A DNA stretch of 64,000 nt, from assembly GCA_947503625.1 (NCBI GenBank), contig CANNEK010000002.1, positions 434,001 to 498,000 on the forward strand, written 5' to 3'. Every line of letters begins with the position of its first letter. Position 1 is the stretch's first letter. Below are positions 18,566 through 28,597 of the stretch, piece by piece. The notes beneath the pieces are model-generated. The model worked only from the letters and a program-made list of their open reading frames with translations, did not search any database and was not told the DNA's origin. Position numbers and translations under genes: made by a program. The DNA is from an uncultured Kordiimonas sp. Lineage in GTDB: Bacteria; Pseudomonadota; Alphaproteobacteria; Sphingomonadales; Kordiimonadaceae.

Positions 18566-21346
18566 TTACAACTGGTGTGTCACCGGTGGTTTGCTGAGGG
18601 GCGGCGCAAACTTGGTGAGGCTGATGCCGTCCACCGCAGCTTTGTACTCGTCAATACTTGGAGTGCGACCAAGAATGGTGGAAAGCACCACTACCGGCGT
18701 TGACGCCAGTAGCGATTCGCCCTTCTTCTCGTCCGCGTCTTCAACCACCCGGCCCTTGAACAGGCGTGTAGACGTAGCCATCACCGTATCGCCCTTGCCA
18801 GCCTTTTCCTGGTTGCCCATACAGAGGTTGCAACCCGGGCGCTCAAGATACAGGATGTTCTCATATTCAGTACGAGCGTCGTTTTTCGGCGCATCATCAT
18901 CAAACTCGAAGCCTGCATACTTTTGCAGAACCGCCCAGTCACCCTCTTCCTTCAACTCATCAACAATGTTGTAGGTGGGCGGCGCAATCACGAGCGGAGC
19001 ATTAAACTTTACTTCGCCCTGCTTTTCCAAATTCTTGAGCATGTGAGCAACGATTTTCATATCGCCTTTGTGAACCATGCAGGACCCGACAAATCCCAGG
19101 TCCACTTTCTTGTCACCACCATAGAATGAAACGGGCCGGATTGTGTCGTGGGTGTAGCGCTTGGACACATCTGCATTGTTCACATCCGGGTCAGCGATCA
19201 TGGGCTCGGAAATCTGATCCAGATCCACAACAAATTCTGCAAAATATTCTGCGTTTTCGTCTGGCACCAACGCCGGTCGTTCACCGGATTTAATCTCTCC
19301 AATGCGCTTGTCTGCGATATCAATCAGACACTGGAGTGTTCCGGTCGCATTCTCCATGCCTTTATCAATCATGATCTGAATTCTGCTCTTGGCGATTTCA
19401 AGCGATTCAATAAGTGTTTCATCCTCAGAAATACAGATTGAAGCTTTTGCCTTCATCTCGGCAGTCCAGTCGGTGAAGGTAAAGGCCTGATCTGCAAGTA
19501 GCGTCCCAATGTGCACTTCGATTACACGGCCCTGGAAGACATTGTCGCCAAACTTCTTCAGCATCTGGGCCTGGGTCGCATGAACCACATCACGGAAATC
19601 CATATGGTCTTTGAGAGTTCCCTTGAAAGTTACTTTAACAGATTCAGGGATCGGCATGGTTGCTTCCCCTGTCGCAAGGGCAAGAGCCACTGTGCCAGAG
19701 TCAGCGCCAAACGCTACACCCTTGGACATTCTGGTGTGGCTATCACCGCCAATAATCACGGCCCAATCATCAACGGTAATATCGTTCAAGACCTTATGAA
19801 TCACGTCTGTCATGGCATGGTAGACGCCTTTCGGGTCACGCGCCGTGATAAGACCAAACTTATTCATAAAGCTCATCAGCTTCGGGATGTTTTGCTGTGC
19901 TTTCGTGTCCCAAACAGATGCCGTATGGCATCCGGACTGGTATGCACCATCCACTGTTGGCGAGATAATGGTCGCAGCCATCGCTTCCAGTTCCTGAGAC
20001 GTCATCAGGCCTGTGGTGTCCTGCGACCCGACAATATTTACCTTCACACGAACATCAGACCCGGCATGCAAAGCTGCGTCAGAGAACACACCTACAGCAT
20101 TTCTGTTGAAGATTTTTTCAACAGCAGTAAGGCCCTGTCCTTCATGCGAGATTTCTTTGGAGGCCGCGAAAACAACCGGCATGTCAACGCCAAGTGTTGA
20201 AGCCGCAAAGCTTTGGAGCTTCTTACCAAAAACAATGGCGTAAGAGCCACCGGCCTTAATGAACTCGACCTTTTGGGGAGTTAACGCAGAAGAAATATCG
20301 ACAAGCTCGTCACCAGATTCGCTATAGAGTTTCCGGGTTTTTGTATTGATGGTAAAAACAGTTCCATTGTCGATGGAAAAAGTTTGCTCAAGCACTGGGT
20401 CGCCATTTTCATCCAGAACAGGCTGTCCATTTGCATCCAGCTTTTTGACCCAGTTCTTGAGGTCAACGCCAATACCGCCTGTTACCCCAACCGTTGTCAG
20501 AAAGATGGGAGAAATACCGTTTGTACCACCCACAATAGGGGCAATGTTCACGAATGGAACATAGGGGCTTGCTTTCTTGCCGGTCCAAAGCGCCACATTG
20601 TTCACGCCAGACATCCGGGAAGACCCGACCCCCATGGTGCCTTTTTCCGCCACAAGCATCACACGTGCATCAGGATGCTGTTGTTGCAGCGCCTGAATTT
20701 CAGCCTGCGCCTCCTCGGAGATCATGCATTTGCCGTGCAGCTCACGGTCTGAACGTGAGTGCGCTTGATTGCCGGGTGACAGAAGGTCCGTTGAAACGTC
20801 ACCTTCTGCAGCGATATAGGTCACTACCTTGATCTCTTCTTCAATGTCGGGGAGTTTTGTAAAGAACTCTGCCTGCGCATAGCTTTCCAGGAGCTCTTTG
20901 GCGACCGTGTTCCCGGCCTTGTAAGCTGCGGTCAGCCGATCCGTGTCTGCTTCGTAGAGGAAAACCTGCGTCTTAAGAACATCAGCTGCATTTTGTGCAA
21001 CAGCCGCGTCGTTGCCCAGCGCCAAGTCAAGAAGGGCATCAACTGATGGACCACCCTTCATGTGGGACAAGAGTTCAAAAGCAAACTCTGTCGAAATCTC
21101 CTCAACTGCCGCGCTTCCCTCAATGATTGCTTTCAGGAATTTAGCTTTTTCTCCAGCCGCGCTGGTTGTGCCAGGAAGGGTGTTATAGATGAAGAACTCA
21201 AGTGACTCTTTTCTGTGCTCGTTGTCGAGATCTGTAATCTGGGAGATGAGCTCTTTTACGAGCGCGCCATCTTCAATGGGTTTTGGATTCAAACTCTGAT
21301 GTTTTCTGGTTTCGATCTCATCGAGATATTCGGTGTACAAACTCAT
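18566..21346 (-). CDS. acnB: bifunctional aconitate hydratase 2/2-methylisocitrate dehydratase (long-form AcnB)
   Basis: A 926-residue aconitase B; the E. coli enzyme has 865. An N-terminal HEAT-like domain (about 1-160) ends in the aconitase swivel region (LLSPGNQAHSRSDRELHGK, GTMGVGSSRMSGVNN). The catalytic part carries the [4Fe-4S] cysteines in GSCMVHKGD and PGCNLCMGNQ. The extra length lies at about 270-370, a segment with VKKLDANGQPVLDENGDPV and INTKTRKLYS that E. coli AcnB lacks; I recall a similar insert in Bacteroidetes enzymes. AcnB interconverts citrate and isocitrate and can work in the 2-methylcitrate cycle. It is divergent from acnA across about 220 bases. Confidence 0.95.
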   Translation of the reverse strand: MSLYTEYLDEIETRKHQSLNPKPIEDGALVKELISQITDLDNEHRKESLEFFIYNTLPGTTSAAGEKAKFLKAIIEGSAAVEEISTEFAFELLSHMKGGPSVDALLDLALGNDAAVAQNAADVLKTQVFLYEADTDRLTAAYKAGNTVAKELLESYAQAEFFTKLPDIEEEIKVVTYIAAEGDVSTDLLSPGNQAHSRSDRELHGKCMISEEAQAEIQALQQQHPDARVMLVAEKGTMGVGSSRMSGVNNVALWTGKKASPYVPFVNIAPIVGGTNGISPIFLTTVGVTGGIGVDLKNWVKKLDANGQPVLDENGDPVLEQTFSIDNGTVFTINTKTRKLYSESGDELVDISSALTPQKVEFIKAGGSYAIVFGKKLQSFAASTLGVDMPVVFAASKEISHEGQGLTAVEKIFNRNAVGVFSDAALHAGSDVRVKVNIVGSQDTTGLMTSQELEAMAATIISPTVDGAYQSGCHTASVWDTKAQQNIPKLMSFMNKFGLITARDPKGVYHAMTDVIHKVLNDITVDDWAVIIGGDSHTRMSKGVAFGADSGTVALALATGEATMPIPESVKVTFKGTLKDHMDFRDVVHATQAQMLKKFGDNVFQGRVIEVHIGTLLADQAFTFTDWTAEMKAKASICISEDETLIESLEIAKSRIQIMIDKGMENATGTLQCLIDIADKRIGEIKSGERPALVPDENAEYFAEFVVDLDQISEPMIADPDVNNADVSKRYTHDTIRPVSFYGGDKKVDLGFVGSCMVHKGDMKIVAHMLKNLEKQGEVKFNAPLVIAPPTYNIVDELKEEGDWAVLQKYAGFEFDDDAPKNDARTEYENILYLERPGCNLCMGNQEKAGKGDTVMATSTRLFKGRVVEDADEKKGESLLASTPVVVLSTILGRTPSIDEYKAAVDGISLTKFAPPLSKPPVTHQL

Positions 21347-21450
21347 GACTTTCCTGACAAAATAGAGTTAGATAAGGCTTGGAATTCAGGCTGCAGAAGA
21401 GTCTGCCAAGCAATGGTAACGTGGGGCTGACGCATATTATTTCAACAAAC

Positions 21451-21464
21451 TCTTGCTTGCAAGA
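21451..21464. promoter_or_regulatory. palindrome in acnB/acnA divergent region
   Basis: TCTTGC and GCAAGA form a perfect inverted repeat with a two-base centre, 105 bases from the acnB start and 105 bases from the acnA start. It is a candidate operator for shared control of both aconitases. No regulator is encoded nearby. Confidence 0.35.
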
Positions 21465-21568
21465 TAGTTTGGCCTGGATAACATCCTCGCTTAGTTGACT
21501 TTTTGCACTCTCACGCGGGCCAACACACGAGTGCACCTTTAAACCCCAAGGAATGGAGCCTTGATCCT

Positions 21569-24247
21569 ATGTCAAATGTCGGGCAAGACACCCTGAACAC
21601 GCGCCGCACCCTCAATGTAGACGGCAAAGAGTATGACTATTTCAGCCTGAAGGCTGCCGCCGAAAAAATCGGCGATGTCTCTCGTCTGCCCTACACCCTG
21701 AAAGTGCTTCTCGAGAACCTATTGAGGTTCGAAGATGGCATCAGTGTAAAAACTGCCGACATTGAAGCGCTCGTCGCCTGGCTCAAGGAAGGCAAAATCA
21801 GCCACGAGATTGATTATCGCCCTGCACGGGTCTTGATGCAGGATTTCACGGGTGTGCCAGCAGTTGTCGATCTGGCCGCCATGCGCGCCGCCATGGCGGA
21901 GATGGGCGGTGACCCGGAGAAGATCAACCCACTGGCGCAGTGCGACCTGGTGATCGACCACTCGGTCATGGTTGACAAGTTCGGTACGGCTCAAAGCTTC
22001 AAGCAGAATGTGGACCTTGAAATGGAACGTAACGCGGAGCGTTACGAGTTCCTGAAGTGGGGCCAAAACAGCCTGAACAATTTCAATGCCGTACCCCCGG
22101 GAACCGGTATATGTCATCAGGTGAACCTTGAGTATATCGCTAAAACAGTATGGACCAGCGACAATAACGGCCGCACCCTTGCCTACCCCGACACCTGCGT
22201 TGGTACAGACAGCCACACCACCATGATCAATGGCCTCGCTGTTCTCGGCTGGGGCGTGGGCGGCATTGAAGCTGAAGCGGCAATGTTGGGCCAACCCGTT
22301 TCGATGTTGATCCCGGAAGTAGTCGGCTTCAAGCTGACCGGCAGACTGAATGAAGGCATTACCGCGACGGACCTCGTTCTGACCGTTGTACAGATGCTTC
22401 GTGAAAAAGGTGTGGTTGGAAAGTTTGTCGAGTTTTACGGCAACGGCCTTGATGAACTGACCCTCGCTGATCAGGCAACAATCGCAAACATGGGCCCCGA
22501 ATATGGTGCAACATGTGGTTTCTTCCCAATCTCGCAGCAGACACTTGATTATCTGGAATTCACCGGCCGCGACGAAGATACGATCAAACTGGTGGAAGCC
22601 TATGCCAGGGAACAAGGCATGTGGCGTGACACAAACTCGCCGGACCCCGTGTTCACAGACACGCTAGAGCTGGATATCTCCACGGTTAAACCGTCTCTTG
22701 CAGGCCCAAAACGCCCTCAGGACCGTGTGGAACTAGCAGTTGCCGACACAGCGTTTGATGACGTGCTCACAAGCTTCGGAAAAGACAGTGACGACCCTGG
22801 TTATTCCGTGGAAGGCAAAGACTATAAATTAAACCAGGGCGATGTATGTATCGCGGCTATTACCAGTTGCACCAATACATCCAACCCAAGCGTACTTGTT
22901 GCTGCGGGCCTCGTCGCCAAGAAAGCCAACGAACTGGGTCTCAATCGCAAACCATGGGTCAAAACATCATTGGCACCGGGCAGTCAGGTTGTTACCGATT
23001 ATCTCGACAAGGCCGGCCTGTCGGAGCACCTTGATGCGCTTGGCTTCAATCTCGTAGGATATGGATGTACCACCTGTATCGGTAACTCGGGCCCGCTCGC
23101 GCCACCAATCTCAAAAACCATCAACGACAACGATATGGTCTGTACCAGTGTCTCATCAGGCAATCGCAACTTCGAAGGCCGCATCAGTCAGGACATCAGG
23201 GCAAACTATCTGGCTTCTCCACCCCTTGTTGTTGCTTATGCGCTGGCTGGTTCGATGAAAATCAATATTGCCAAAGACCCAATTGCACAGGACAAAGACG
23301 GTAACGATGTGTACCTCAAGGATCTGTGGCCATCGAATGCAGAAGTAAACGCCGCCGTGAATGCCGCGCTGACGCGTGAGATGTTCATCGAACGCTACGC
23401 TGATGTGTTTACGGGCACGCCAGAATGGCAAGCGATCCCTGTAGTTAAAAGCCAGACCTACAACTGGAATCCCAAGTCCACCTACATTCAGCACCCACCG
23501 TTTTTTCAGGGCATGGGACCAGATGTTGCAGACACTGCGGATATCGTCGGGGCACGACCATTGGCGCTTTTGGGCGACAGCATCACCACCGACCACATCA
23601 GCCCGGCCGGTGCGATCAAGGCGGACAGCCCGGCTGGCGAGTATCTGCAGAGCCACGGCATCGAGCGCAGAGACTTCAACAGTTATGGCTCGCGCCGAGG
23701 CAACCATGAAGTGATGATGCGCGGTACGTTCGCCAACATTCGTTTGCGCAACCTGATGGCCCCGGGCACCGAAGGTGGCTGGACCACGCACCAGCCCTCT
23801 GGCGAAGTGATGAGCATCTATGATGCGTCCATGAAGTATCAGGATGCCGGCACACCGCTCGTTGTCGTCGGTGGCAAGGAATATGGCACTGGATCAAGCC
23901 GTGATTGGGCAGCCAAAGGTACCATCCTCTTGGGCGTTAAGGCTGTTCTGGTCGAAAGCTTCGAGCGCATCCACCGATCCAACCTCGTTGGCATGGGTGT
24001 GCTGCCGCTACAGTTCAAAGACGGCGACAGCCGTGAAAGCCTTGGCCTCAACGGGACCGAAACCTTTGATGTAACAGGCATGGCCGGCACCATCGAACCT
24101 CGACAGGACGTGGCAGTTACGGTGCATTATGCCGATGGCAGCACGAGGGAGATCACGACCCTTTGCCGGATCGATACGGAAAACGAAGTCGAATACTATA
24201 AAAACGGCGGCATTCTGCATTATGTGCTGCGCCGTCTCGCTGCATAG
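21569..24247 (+). CDS. acnA: aconitate hydratase A
   Basis: An 892-residue AcnA/IRP-type aconitase of the TCA cycle. The cluster ligands are in [12 protein letters not shown] and [11 protein letters not shown]; substrate-binding motifs include [26 protein letters not shown] and [14 protein letters not shown]. The C-terminal swivel domain is complete. The ATG at 21569 is preferred (GGAG about 10 bases before, start MSNVGQDTL); the frame is open for 22 more codons. Most alphaproteobacteria rely on AcnA alone, so the adjacent acnB is unusual. Confidence 0.97.
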   Translation: MSNVGQDTLNTRRTLNVDGKEYDYFSLKAAAEKIGDVSRLPYTLKVLLENLLRFEDGISVKTADIEALVAWLKEGKISHEIDYRPARVLMQDFTGVPAVVDLAAMRAAMAEMGGDPEKINPLAQCDLVIDHSVMVDKFGTAQSFKQNVDLEMERNAERYEFLKWGQNSLNNFNAVPPGTGICHQVNLEYIAKTVWTSDNNGRTLAYPDTCVGTDSHTTMINGLAVLGWGVGGIEAEAAMLGQPVSMLIPEVVGFKLTGRLNEGITATDLVLTVVQMLREKGVVGKFVEFYGNGLDELTLADQATIANMGPEYGATCGFFPISQQTLDYLEFTGRDEDTIKLVEAYAREQGMWRDTNSPDPVFTDTLELDISTVKPSLAGPKRPQDRVELAVADTAFDDVLTSFGKDSDDPGYSVEGKDYKLNQGDVCIAAITSCTNTSNPSVLVAAGLVAKKANELGLNRKPWVKTSLAPGSQVVTDYLDKAGLSEHLDALGFNLVGYGCTTCIGNSGPLAPPISKTINDNDMVCTSVSSGNRNFEGRISQDIRANYLASPPLVVAYALAGSMKINIAKDPIAQDKDGNDVYLKDLWPSNAEVNAAVNAALTREMFIERYADVFTGTPEWQAIPVVKSQTYNWNPKSTYIQHPPFFQGMGPDVADTADIVGARPLALLGDSITTDHISPAGAIKADSPAGEYLQSHGIERRDFNSYGSRRGNHEVMMRGTFANIRLRNLMAPGTEGGWTTHQPSGEVMSIYDASMKYQDAGTPLVVVGGKEYGTGSSRDWAAKGTILLGVKAVLVESFERIHRSNLVGMGVLPLQFKDGDSRESLGLNGTETFDVTGMAGTIEPRQDVAVTVHYADGSTREITTLCRIDTENEVEYYKNGGILHYVLRRLAA

Positions 24248-24269
24248 CAGTCTTTATAAAACTAAGTAG

Positions 24270-24298
24270 AAAGGCGGTCTTGAAGGCTGCCTTTTTTC
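24270..24298 (+). terminator. rho-independent terminator of acnA
   Basis: Arms AAAGGCGG and CTGCCTTT (one G-T wobble) with a short loop, then a T run, 22 bases past the acnA stop. Confidence 0.8.
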
Positions 24299-24464
24299 GT
24301 TTTGTCATCACCTGTACAAAAACTCACGTTGGTGTGACAGGCCGCGATAAAACCTTCACAGTTATCAGACTTTTCGCTTAAACAAGCTTAAACAGCCTCA
24401 AAAAATGGCTTGGACGCTGGTCACACACAGGTGATTGGCAAGTGACAGTGGGGCCTCCTACGTT

Positions 24465-25211
24465 ATGAGCATGATGAAAAATTTATTTACCATTGTTGCC
24501 GGTATTTTCCTGGCGTCACCCGCAATCGCTCAAGAGCCGCAGGATCGCCTGACCGTTGTTGAACTTTTTACCAGCCAGGGCTGCTCAAGCTGCCCGCCCG
24601 CTGATGCCGCGCTGAAAACACTTAGAGACAGGCCTGGTATGCTCACACTTTCCTGGGCAGTCGATTATTGGGACCGCCTTGGTTGGGAAGACACATTTGC
24701 AAGCCCGCACAACTCCATGCGGCAAGCCGCCTATAACAAACGATTCGGGCGCGGTGGTGTTTTCACACCTCAAATGGTTTTTGATGGCCGATACCAGAGC
24801 GTTGGCTCCAAGCAGGAAGACGTTCGAAACGCGATCGCGGAAGCACAGGCAAGTGATCGCCTTACAGTACTCCCTTCCATTTCGCTTGAAGGCGAAACCA
24901 TTAAACTGGAGTTGCCCTCTACCGACGTTGATGACGACATTGCACTGGTGATCGTATGGTATCTGGGTGATGCCACAGTAGAGATCGGTGAAGGCGAAAA
25001 CCAGGGGCGGTCCCTTCACTACACCAACGTTGTTCGCTTGTCTGAAATGCTCCCTGACTGGGATGGTAGCGCTATAACCTACGACATTGATGTAACGGCC
25101 GGCCTTGAGGCAGGCGCAGACCATTTCGCAATTTTGATGCAACAGGGATACTATCATGGTCCGATTGTTGGCAGTGCGACGATTGCGCTTGACGGAACAC
25201 CCGGCGGTTAA
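24465..25211 (+). CDS. secreted thioredoxin-fold protein (DUF1223)
   Basis: A 248-residue DUF1223 protein. A signal peptide (LFTIVAGIFLASPAIAQ) is followed by the family hallmark VVELFTSQGCSSCPPADA, a thioredoxin-like strand with a CXXC pair. Later motifs are LSWAVDYWDRLGWEDTFASP and RYGR-like residues in NKRFGRGGVFTPQMVFDGR. It should be periplasmic, with a redox or thiol role not yet worked out. The start is uncertain: ATG at 24465 and ATG at 24474 both give a working signal peptide, and neither has a strong ribosome-binding site. Confidence 0.88.
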   Translation: MSMMKNLFTIVAGIFLASPAIAQEPQDRLTVVELFTSQGCSSCPPADAALKTLRDRPGMLTLSWAVDYWDRLGWEDTFASPHNSMRQAAYNKRFGRGGVFTPQMVFDGRYQSVGSKQEDVRNAIAEAQASDRLTVLPSISLEGETIKLELPSTDVDDDIALVIVWYLGDATVEIGEGENQGRSLHYTNVVRLSEMLPDWDGSAITYDIDVTAGLEAGADHFAILMQQGYYHGPIVGSATIALDGTPGG

Positions 25212-25339
25212 AAGCCACCATTGACATTCTGCTCAGGACAGCGCAAAAGGCGCGCCGGTGCGTAGTTGTACCGCCAATTTCCGCGCGATGTCGCGCAATC
25301 CTGTTGGATGACCCCGATAAGTTAAGGGAATTGGTCCAA

Positions 25340-25359
25340 ACCCTGACAAGTTACAGGGT
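25340..25359 (+). other. hairpin in the leader of the DEAD-box helicase gene
   Basis: Arms ACCCTG and CAGGGT with an 8-base loop, about 48 bases before the helicase ATG. No T run follows, so it is a leader structure or operator rather than a terminator. Many bacterial DEAD-box helicase genes are controlled through their leaders. Confidence 0.3.
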
Positions 25360-25406
25360 GTAATGACGAAGGCCTTAAAAGGCCGACCTTAATTGATTGG
25401 ATATCC

Positions 25407-26912
25407 ATGTCAGACTTTTCGAGCCTTGGCCTAAGCCAAGCGATGCTGCGTGCGCTTGAACACAGCAACTTCACACAGGCCACACCGATCCAGCGCGAGA
25501 CGATCCCTCTGGTTCTTGCAAACCGTGACCTGATTGGCGTTGCCCAGACAGGTAGCGGCAAAACAGCCGCTTTTGTTATCCCTCTGTTGGAGAAACTGGC
25601 CCTTTTCGAAGAACGGGCCGAACCTCATATGCCGCGCGCGCTTATTTTGGCGCCAACACGGGAACTGGCGCTGCAAACCACCGACCGCATTAAAGAGCTG
25701 TCGGCTGGTATGAAGGCGAGCTGTTGCACGATATATGGCGGCGCACCATACCGCACACAAACCCACATACTTCGGCGCGGTGTCGATATCCTGATATCCA
25801 CGCCCGGGCGCTTGCTTGATCATATCAAACGCGGAAACCTGTTCCTGGACGCTGTCGAGTATTTTGTTCTCGATGAAGCAGACCGAATGCTCGACCTGGG
25901 TTTTATTGACGATGTCCGCAAGATCAATTCAAAGCTGACCCGGCAGCATCAGTCTGTAATGTTCTCGGCAACACTGAATGATGCAATTCGCGACCTGAAG
26001 TCCACCTTGCTGAATGACGCGGCACAAATTGAAGTAGCCATGAGTGCCACTGTTGCGGACAACCTTGATCACTGGGTATTGCATGTGCCCGGCCACCAGA
26101 AAAAAGACCTGCTCTCTTACCTGATCGAGACCGAAGAACCGGGAAAATCTATCGTCTTTGTACGAACCCGCAGAGACGCAGATGAAATCGCCGATTATTT
26201 GACAGGCCTCGGGCTTAAGGCCGAGTCGATCCATGGGGATAAACCTCAAAAATTGCGCCAGCGCACCATTAACGGCTTCCGGAACAGTCAGTTCGACTTT
26301 CTTGTGGCAACCGATGTGGCCGCTCGCGGCATTGACGTCAAAGACATCAGCCATGTGTTCAATTTTGATGTTCCGGTTGAAGCTGAAAGCTACGTACACC
26401 GAATTGGACGAACTGCACGCGGTGGGGCTAGCGGACGCGCATTCACACTGTGCGGCAAAAACGAACCGAGATTGCTCAAGGCAATTGAAAACCTCCTCGG
26501 TGAACAACTCGAAGTCATTCACGACCATCCCTACAGGCTGATCGCCAAGAAAAAGCCGACCATTGCCGCCAGGAAACGCCCATCGGTTGCTGCCCGCAAA
26601 GCAGGAAAAAGCGGCGATAAACCCAAGTCCAAAAAAGCCAGAGGCAAACGAGCCGAGTTCTACGGTGACGGCCCGAAAAAGAGCGGACCCGAAAAGTCCG
26701 GGCCCAAAAAAGCAAGCAAGAATAAGGGTAAGCCTAAATTCGCGCGCAGCGAAGAGCAAACACCGGGTAAAGCAAAACGGCCAGCCCGAAGCGGCAAGCC
26801 GGCGCGTTCTGCCGATAGCACACGATCCAGGCCAGGGTCATCCGCCCGGCCGACAAGTCGTGGACGCAAACCAAACAAGGGTGGCGGAAACCAGCCCATG
26901 AAACGGCGATAA
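25407..26912 (+). CDS. DEAD-box RNA helicase (RhlE-like)
   Basis: A 501-residue helicase with the full motif set: Q motif (residues about 8-30), AQTGSGKTAAF (I), PTRELALQ (Ia), STPGRLLDH (Ib), VLDEADRMLD (II), FSATL (III), ATDVAARGID (V) and HRIGRTAR (VI). The core ends near 370. The remaining 130 residues are a Lys/Arg/Ser/Pro-rich tail, the usual RhlE/cold-shock type RNA-binding extension. It likely helps ribosome assembly or mRNA turnover at low temperature. Transcribed alone or with the following gene, which starts about 70 bases later. Confidence 0.93.
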   Translation: MSDFSSLGLSQAMLRALEHSNFTQATPIQRETIPLVLANRDLIGVAQTGSGKTAAFVIPLLEKLALFEERAEPHMPRALILAPTRELALQTTDRIKELSAGMKASCCTIYGGAPYRTQTHILRRGVDILISTPGRLLDHIKRGNLFLDAVEYFVLDEADRMLDLGFIDDVRKINSKLTRQHQSVMFSATLNDAIRDLKSTLLNDAAQIEVAMSATVADNLDHWVLHVPGHQKKDLLSYLIETEEPGKSIVFVRTRRDADEIADYLTGLGLKAESIHGDKPQKLRQRTINGFRNSQFDFLVATDVAARGIDVKDISHVFNFDVPVEAESYVHRIGRTARGGASGRAFTLCGKNEPRLLKAIENLLGEQLEVIHDHPYRLIAKKKPTIAARKRPSVAARKAGKSGDKPKSKKARGKRAEFYGDGPKKSGPEKSGPKKASKNKGKPKFARSEEQTPGKAKRPARSGKPARSADSTRSRPGSSARPTSRGRKPNKGGGNQPMKRR

Positions 26913-26980
26913 ACTTTTGCGGTAAACCGCTCGTCGCGGACTGCTTGGCACTATGGCTCGGGACTAATAGTCTGCGAAGC

Positions 26981-28267
26981 ATGAAGATTATTGCCCCAAC
27001 ACTTTTATCGTTTTTTTTGGCGTACGGTGCCGCGGCGCAGACCCTGATTACTGAAACCGAAGAACAGTATACACGGTCACAAGCGGCGCGAACGGAAGCA
27101 ATTACGGCGTATCGGGCCGGAGACATTGCAGGTGGTCTTACCCACATGAAGCGGGCTCTGGCGTTCCGGCCTACCAACGTTGCACTTTTGGCCAACGCTA
27201 TTTTTCTTGCCGCCGAAGCCGGAGATACGACGGAAGTTGTTGAACTGGGGAAGCGATATGCGTCGCTGGGTCTTTCGCCGGGTGCAGCCATCGAAGAAAA
27301 AATGCAATCGGTGCTAAGACCTGATGACTGGTCGGCATTTCAACATAAATTTACCATGGCAGTTGCGCCCCATGGAGAAGGATCTCTCTTGGCTGAGATT
27401 CCGCCGGAACATGCACTGGTGGAAGGAATTACTACAGACGCTAAAGGGGCCTTTTTTTTAAGCACTGTGGTCTCGGGCTCCATTCTGAAACTTACGCCCA
27501 ACGGTAAGATTTCGGTATTGGTTGACGGCAAGGGTTATTCGGCAGGTAGTTTCTTTGGTCTTGCATACAGCCCCATGGAATCCAGCCTTTACGTCACATA
27601 CGGACGGGTTGATCAAACACGAGATGATCATGAAGACGGCGGAAATACCGGCGTTTTGCGAATAGACCCCGCTTCAGGTGATGTGACAGGAAACTGGTTT
27701 CTTCAAGGCGGCACAGAGGGACAACAAATTGCTGATGTGGCGATAAACAGGCAGGGTGATGTGTTTGTTACGCAAGCTCAAAATGGCGGTGTATTTAAAG
27801 TTGAGGAACGCGGCCTGACCGAACTGAATATTCCCGTGACCTTTCACAGCCCACAGGGCCTGGCATTTCTGGACGATCAAACACTGATAGTGGCCGATTA
27901 TGGTCGCGGCCTTTGGTACATTGATACAAAGAGGGACGATGCGCTGCTGCTGCCGGTTCCGGAAAGCGTATCCCTGATCGGCATCGACGGATTGATCGCA
28001 CATCAGGGCCGCCTGATCGCCATTCAAAACGGTGTCACACCCCATAGAATTGTGGAGATTACGCTGGGCAATGATACGAAAGCCGTTACCGGAGTGAGAG
28101 TACTGGCGCAAAACCTGCCCCAGTTTGATGAGCCAACGCTTGGCGTCAGCTCGGAAACCGGTCTGATTTTTGTGGCATCAAGCCAGTGGCCAAAATATGG
28201 GGCGGGTGGTGTTGTTAGAGAAGGACAGATCATAGCGCCAACCAAAATCGTGCGGCTTGTGGACTAA
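26981..28267 (+). CDS. exported SMP-30/gluconolactonase-like propeller protein
   Basis: A 428-residue protein with a signal peptide (MKIIAPTLLSFFLAYGAAAQ). Residues about 25-125 are helical and TPR-like (AITAYRAGDIAGGLTHMKRALAFRPTN). From about 140 the pattern of short beta repeats (EGITTDAKGAFFLSTV, SPQGLAFLDDQTLIVADYGRGL, GIDGLIAHQGRLIAIQNG) indicates a six-bladed propeller of the SMP-30/NHL type. The enzymatic role is unknown. The start is chosen for the signal peptide; no clear ribosome-binding site is seen. It overlaps the convergent gene end by four bases. Confidence 0.75.
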   Translation: MKIIAPTLLSFFLAYGAAAQTLITETEEQYTRSQAARTEAITAYRAGDIAGGLTHMKRALAFRPTNVALLANAIFLAAEAGDTTEVVELGKRYASLGLSPGAAIEEKMQSVLRPDDWSAFQHKFTMAVAPHGEGSLLAEIPPEHALVEGITTDAKGAFFLSTVVSGSILKLTPNGKISVLVDGKGYSAGSFFGLAYSPMESSLYVTYGRVDQTRDDHEDGGNTGVLRIDPASGDVTGNWFLQGGTEGQQIADVAINRQGDVFVTQAQNGGVFKVEERGLTELNIPVTFHSPQGLAFLDDQTLIVADYGRGLWYIDTKRDDALLLPVPESVSLIGIDGLIAHQGRLIAIQNGVTPHRIVEITLGNDTKAVTGVRVLAQNLPQFDEPTLGVSSETGLIFVASSQWPKYGAGGVVREGQIIAPTKIVRLVD

Positions 28268-28590
28268 TTACCTTCCGTGCCTGAATTATCCTGCCTGGGG
28301 TTATTTGGGGGCGAGACGACATCGAGCACATCCGGGAAAAAACGACGCTCAAAAATACCGACAAAAGCAACATAGCCAGGCTTGTAAAAAAACGGGGCCA
28401 GAGTTGTGATGAAACGAGTTTCCCCGCCCGGCATTAGCACAGCCACTTCGCGCCAACCTCCGCCTTTTGGAGCATCTTTGACTGACACAACTTCCGCTTC
28501 AAGAATTACGCTTGGCCTGTCAGGCCGCGGATAATCGAAACCCAATACAAGTAGCCCAACAAATAAAACGAAGATCAGTTCTTTTTTCAT
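28264..28590 (-). CDS. small protein with N-terminal membrane anchor, unknown
   Basis: A 108-residue protein: hydrophobic residues 4-18 (ELIFVLFVGLLVLGF) form an anchor or uncleaved signal, followed by a compact beta-rich domain (VILEAEVVSVKDAP, RFITTLAPFFYKPGYVAFVG) and a polar tail. No family recognised. It begins 7 bases after the queG stop, so it is co-transcribed with GST and queG. Confidence 0.7.
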   Translation of the reverse strand: MKKELIFVLFVGLLVLGFDYPRPDRPSVILEAEVVSVKDAPKGGGWREVAVLMPGGETRFITTLAPFFYKPGYVAFVGIFERRFFPDVLDVVSPPNNPRQDNSGTEGN

Positions 28591-28597
28591 AAGCCCA

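Noticed and set aside
21719-22615. A 298-codon open frame on the minus strand inside acnA
   Set aside because: It lies fully opposite a strongly conserved aconitase gene and its product resembles nothing; it is a frame shadow.
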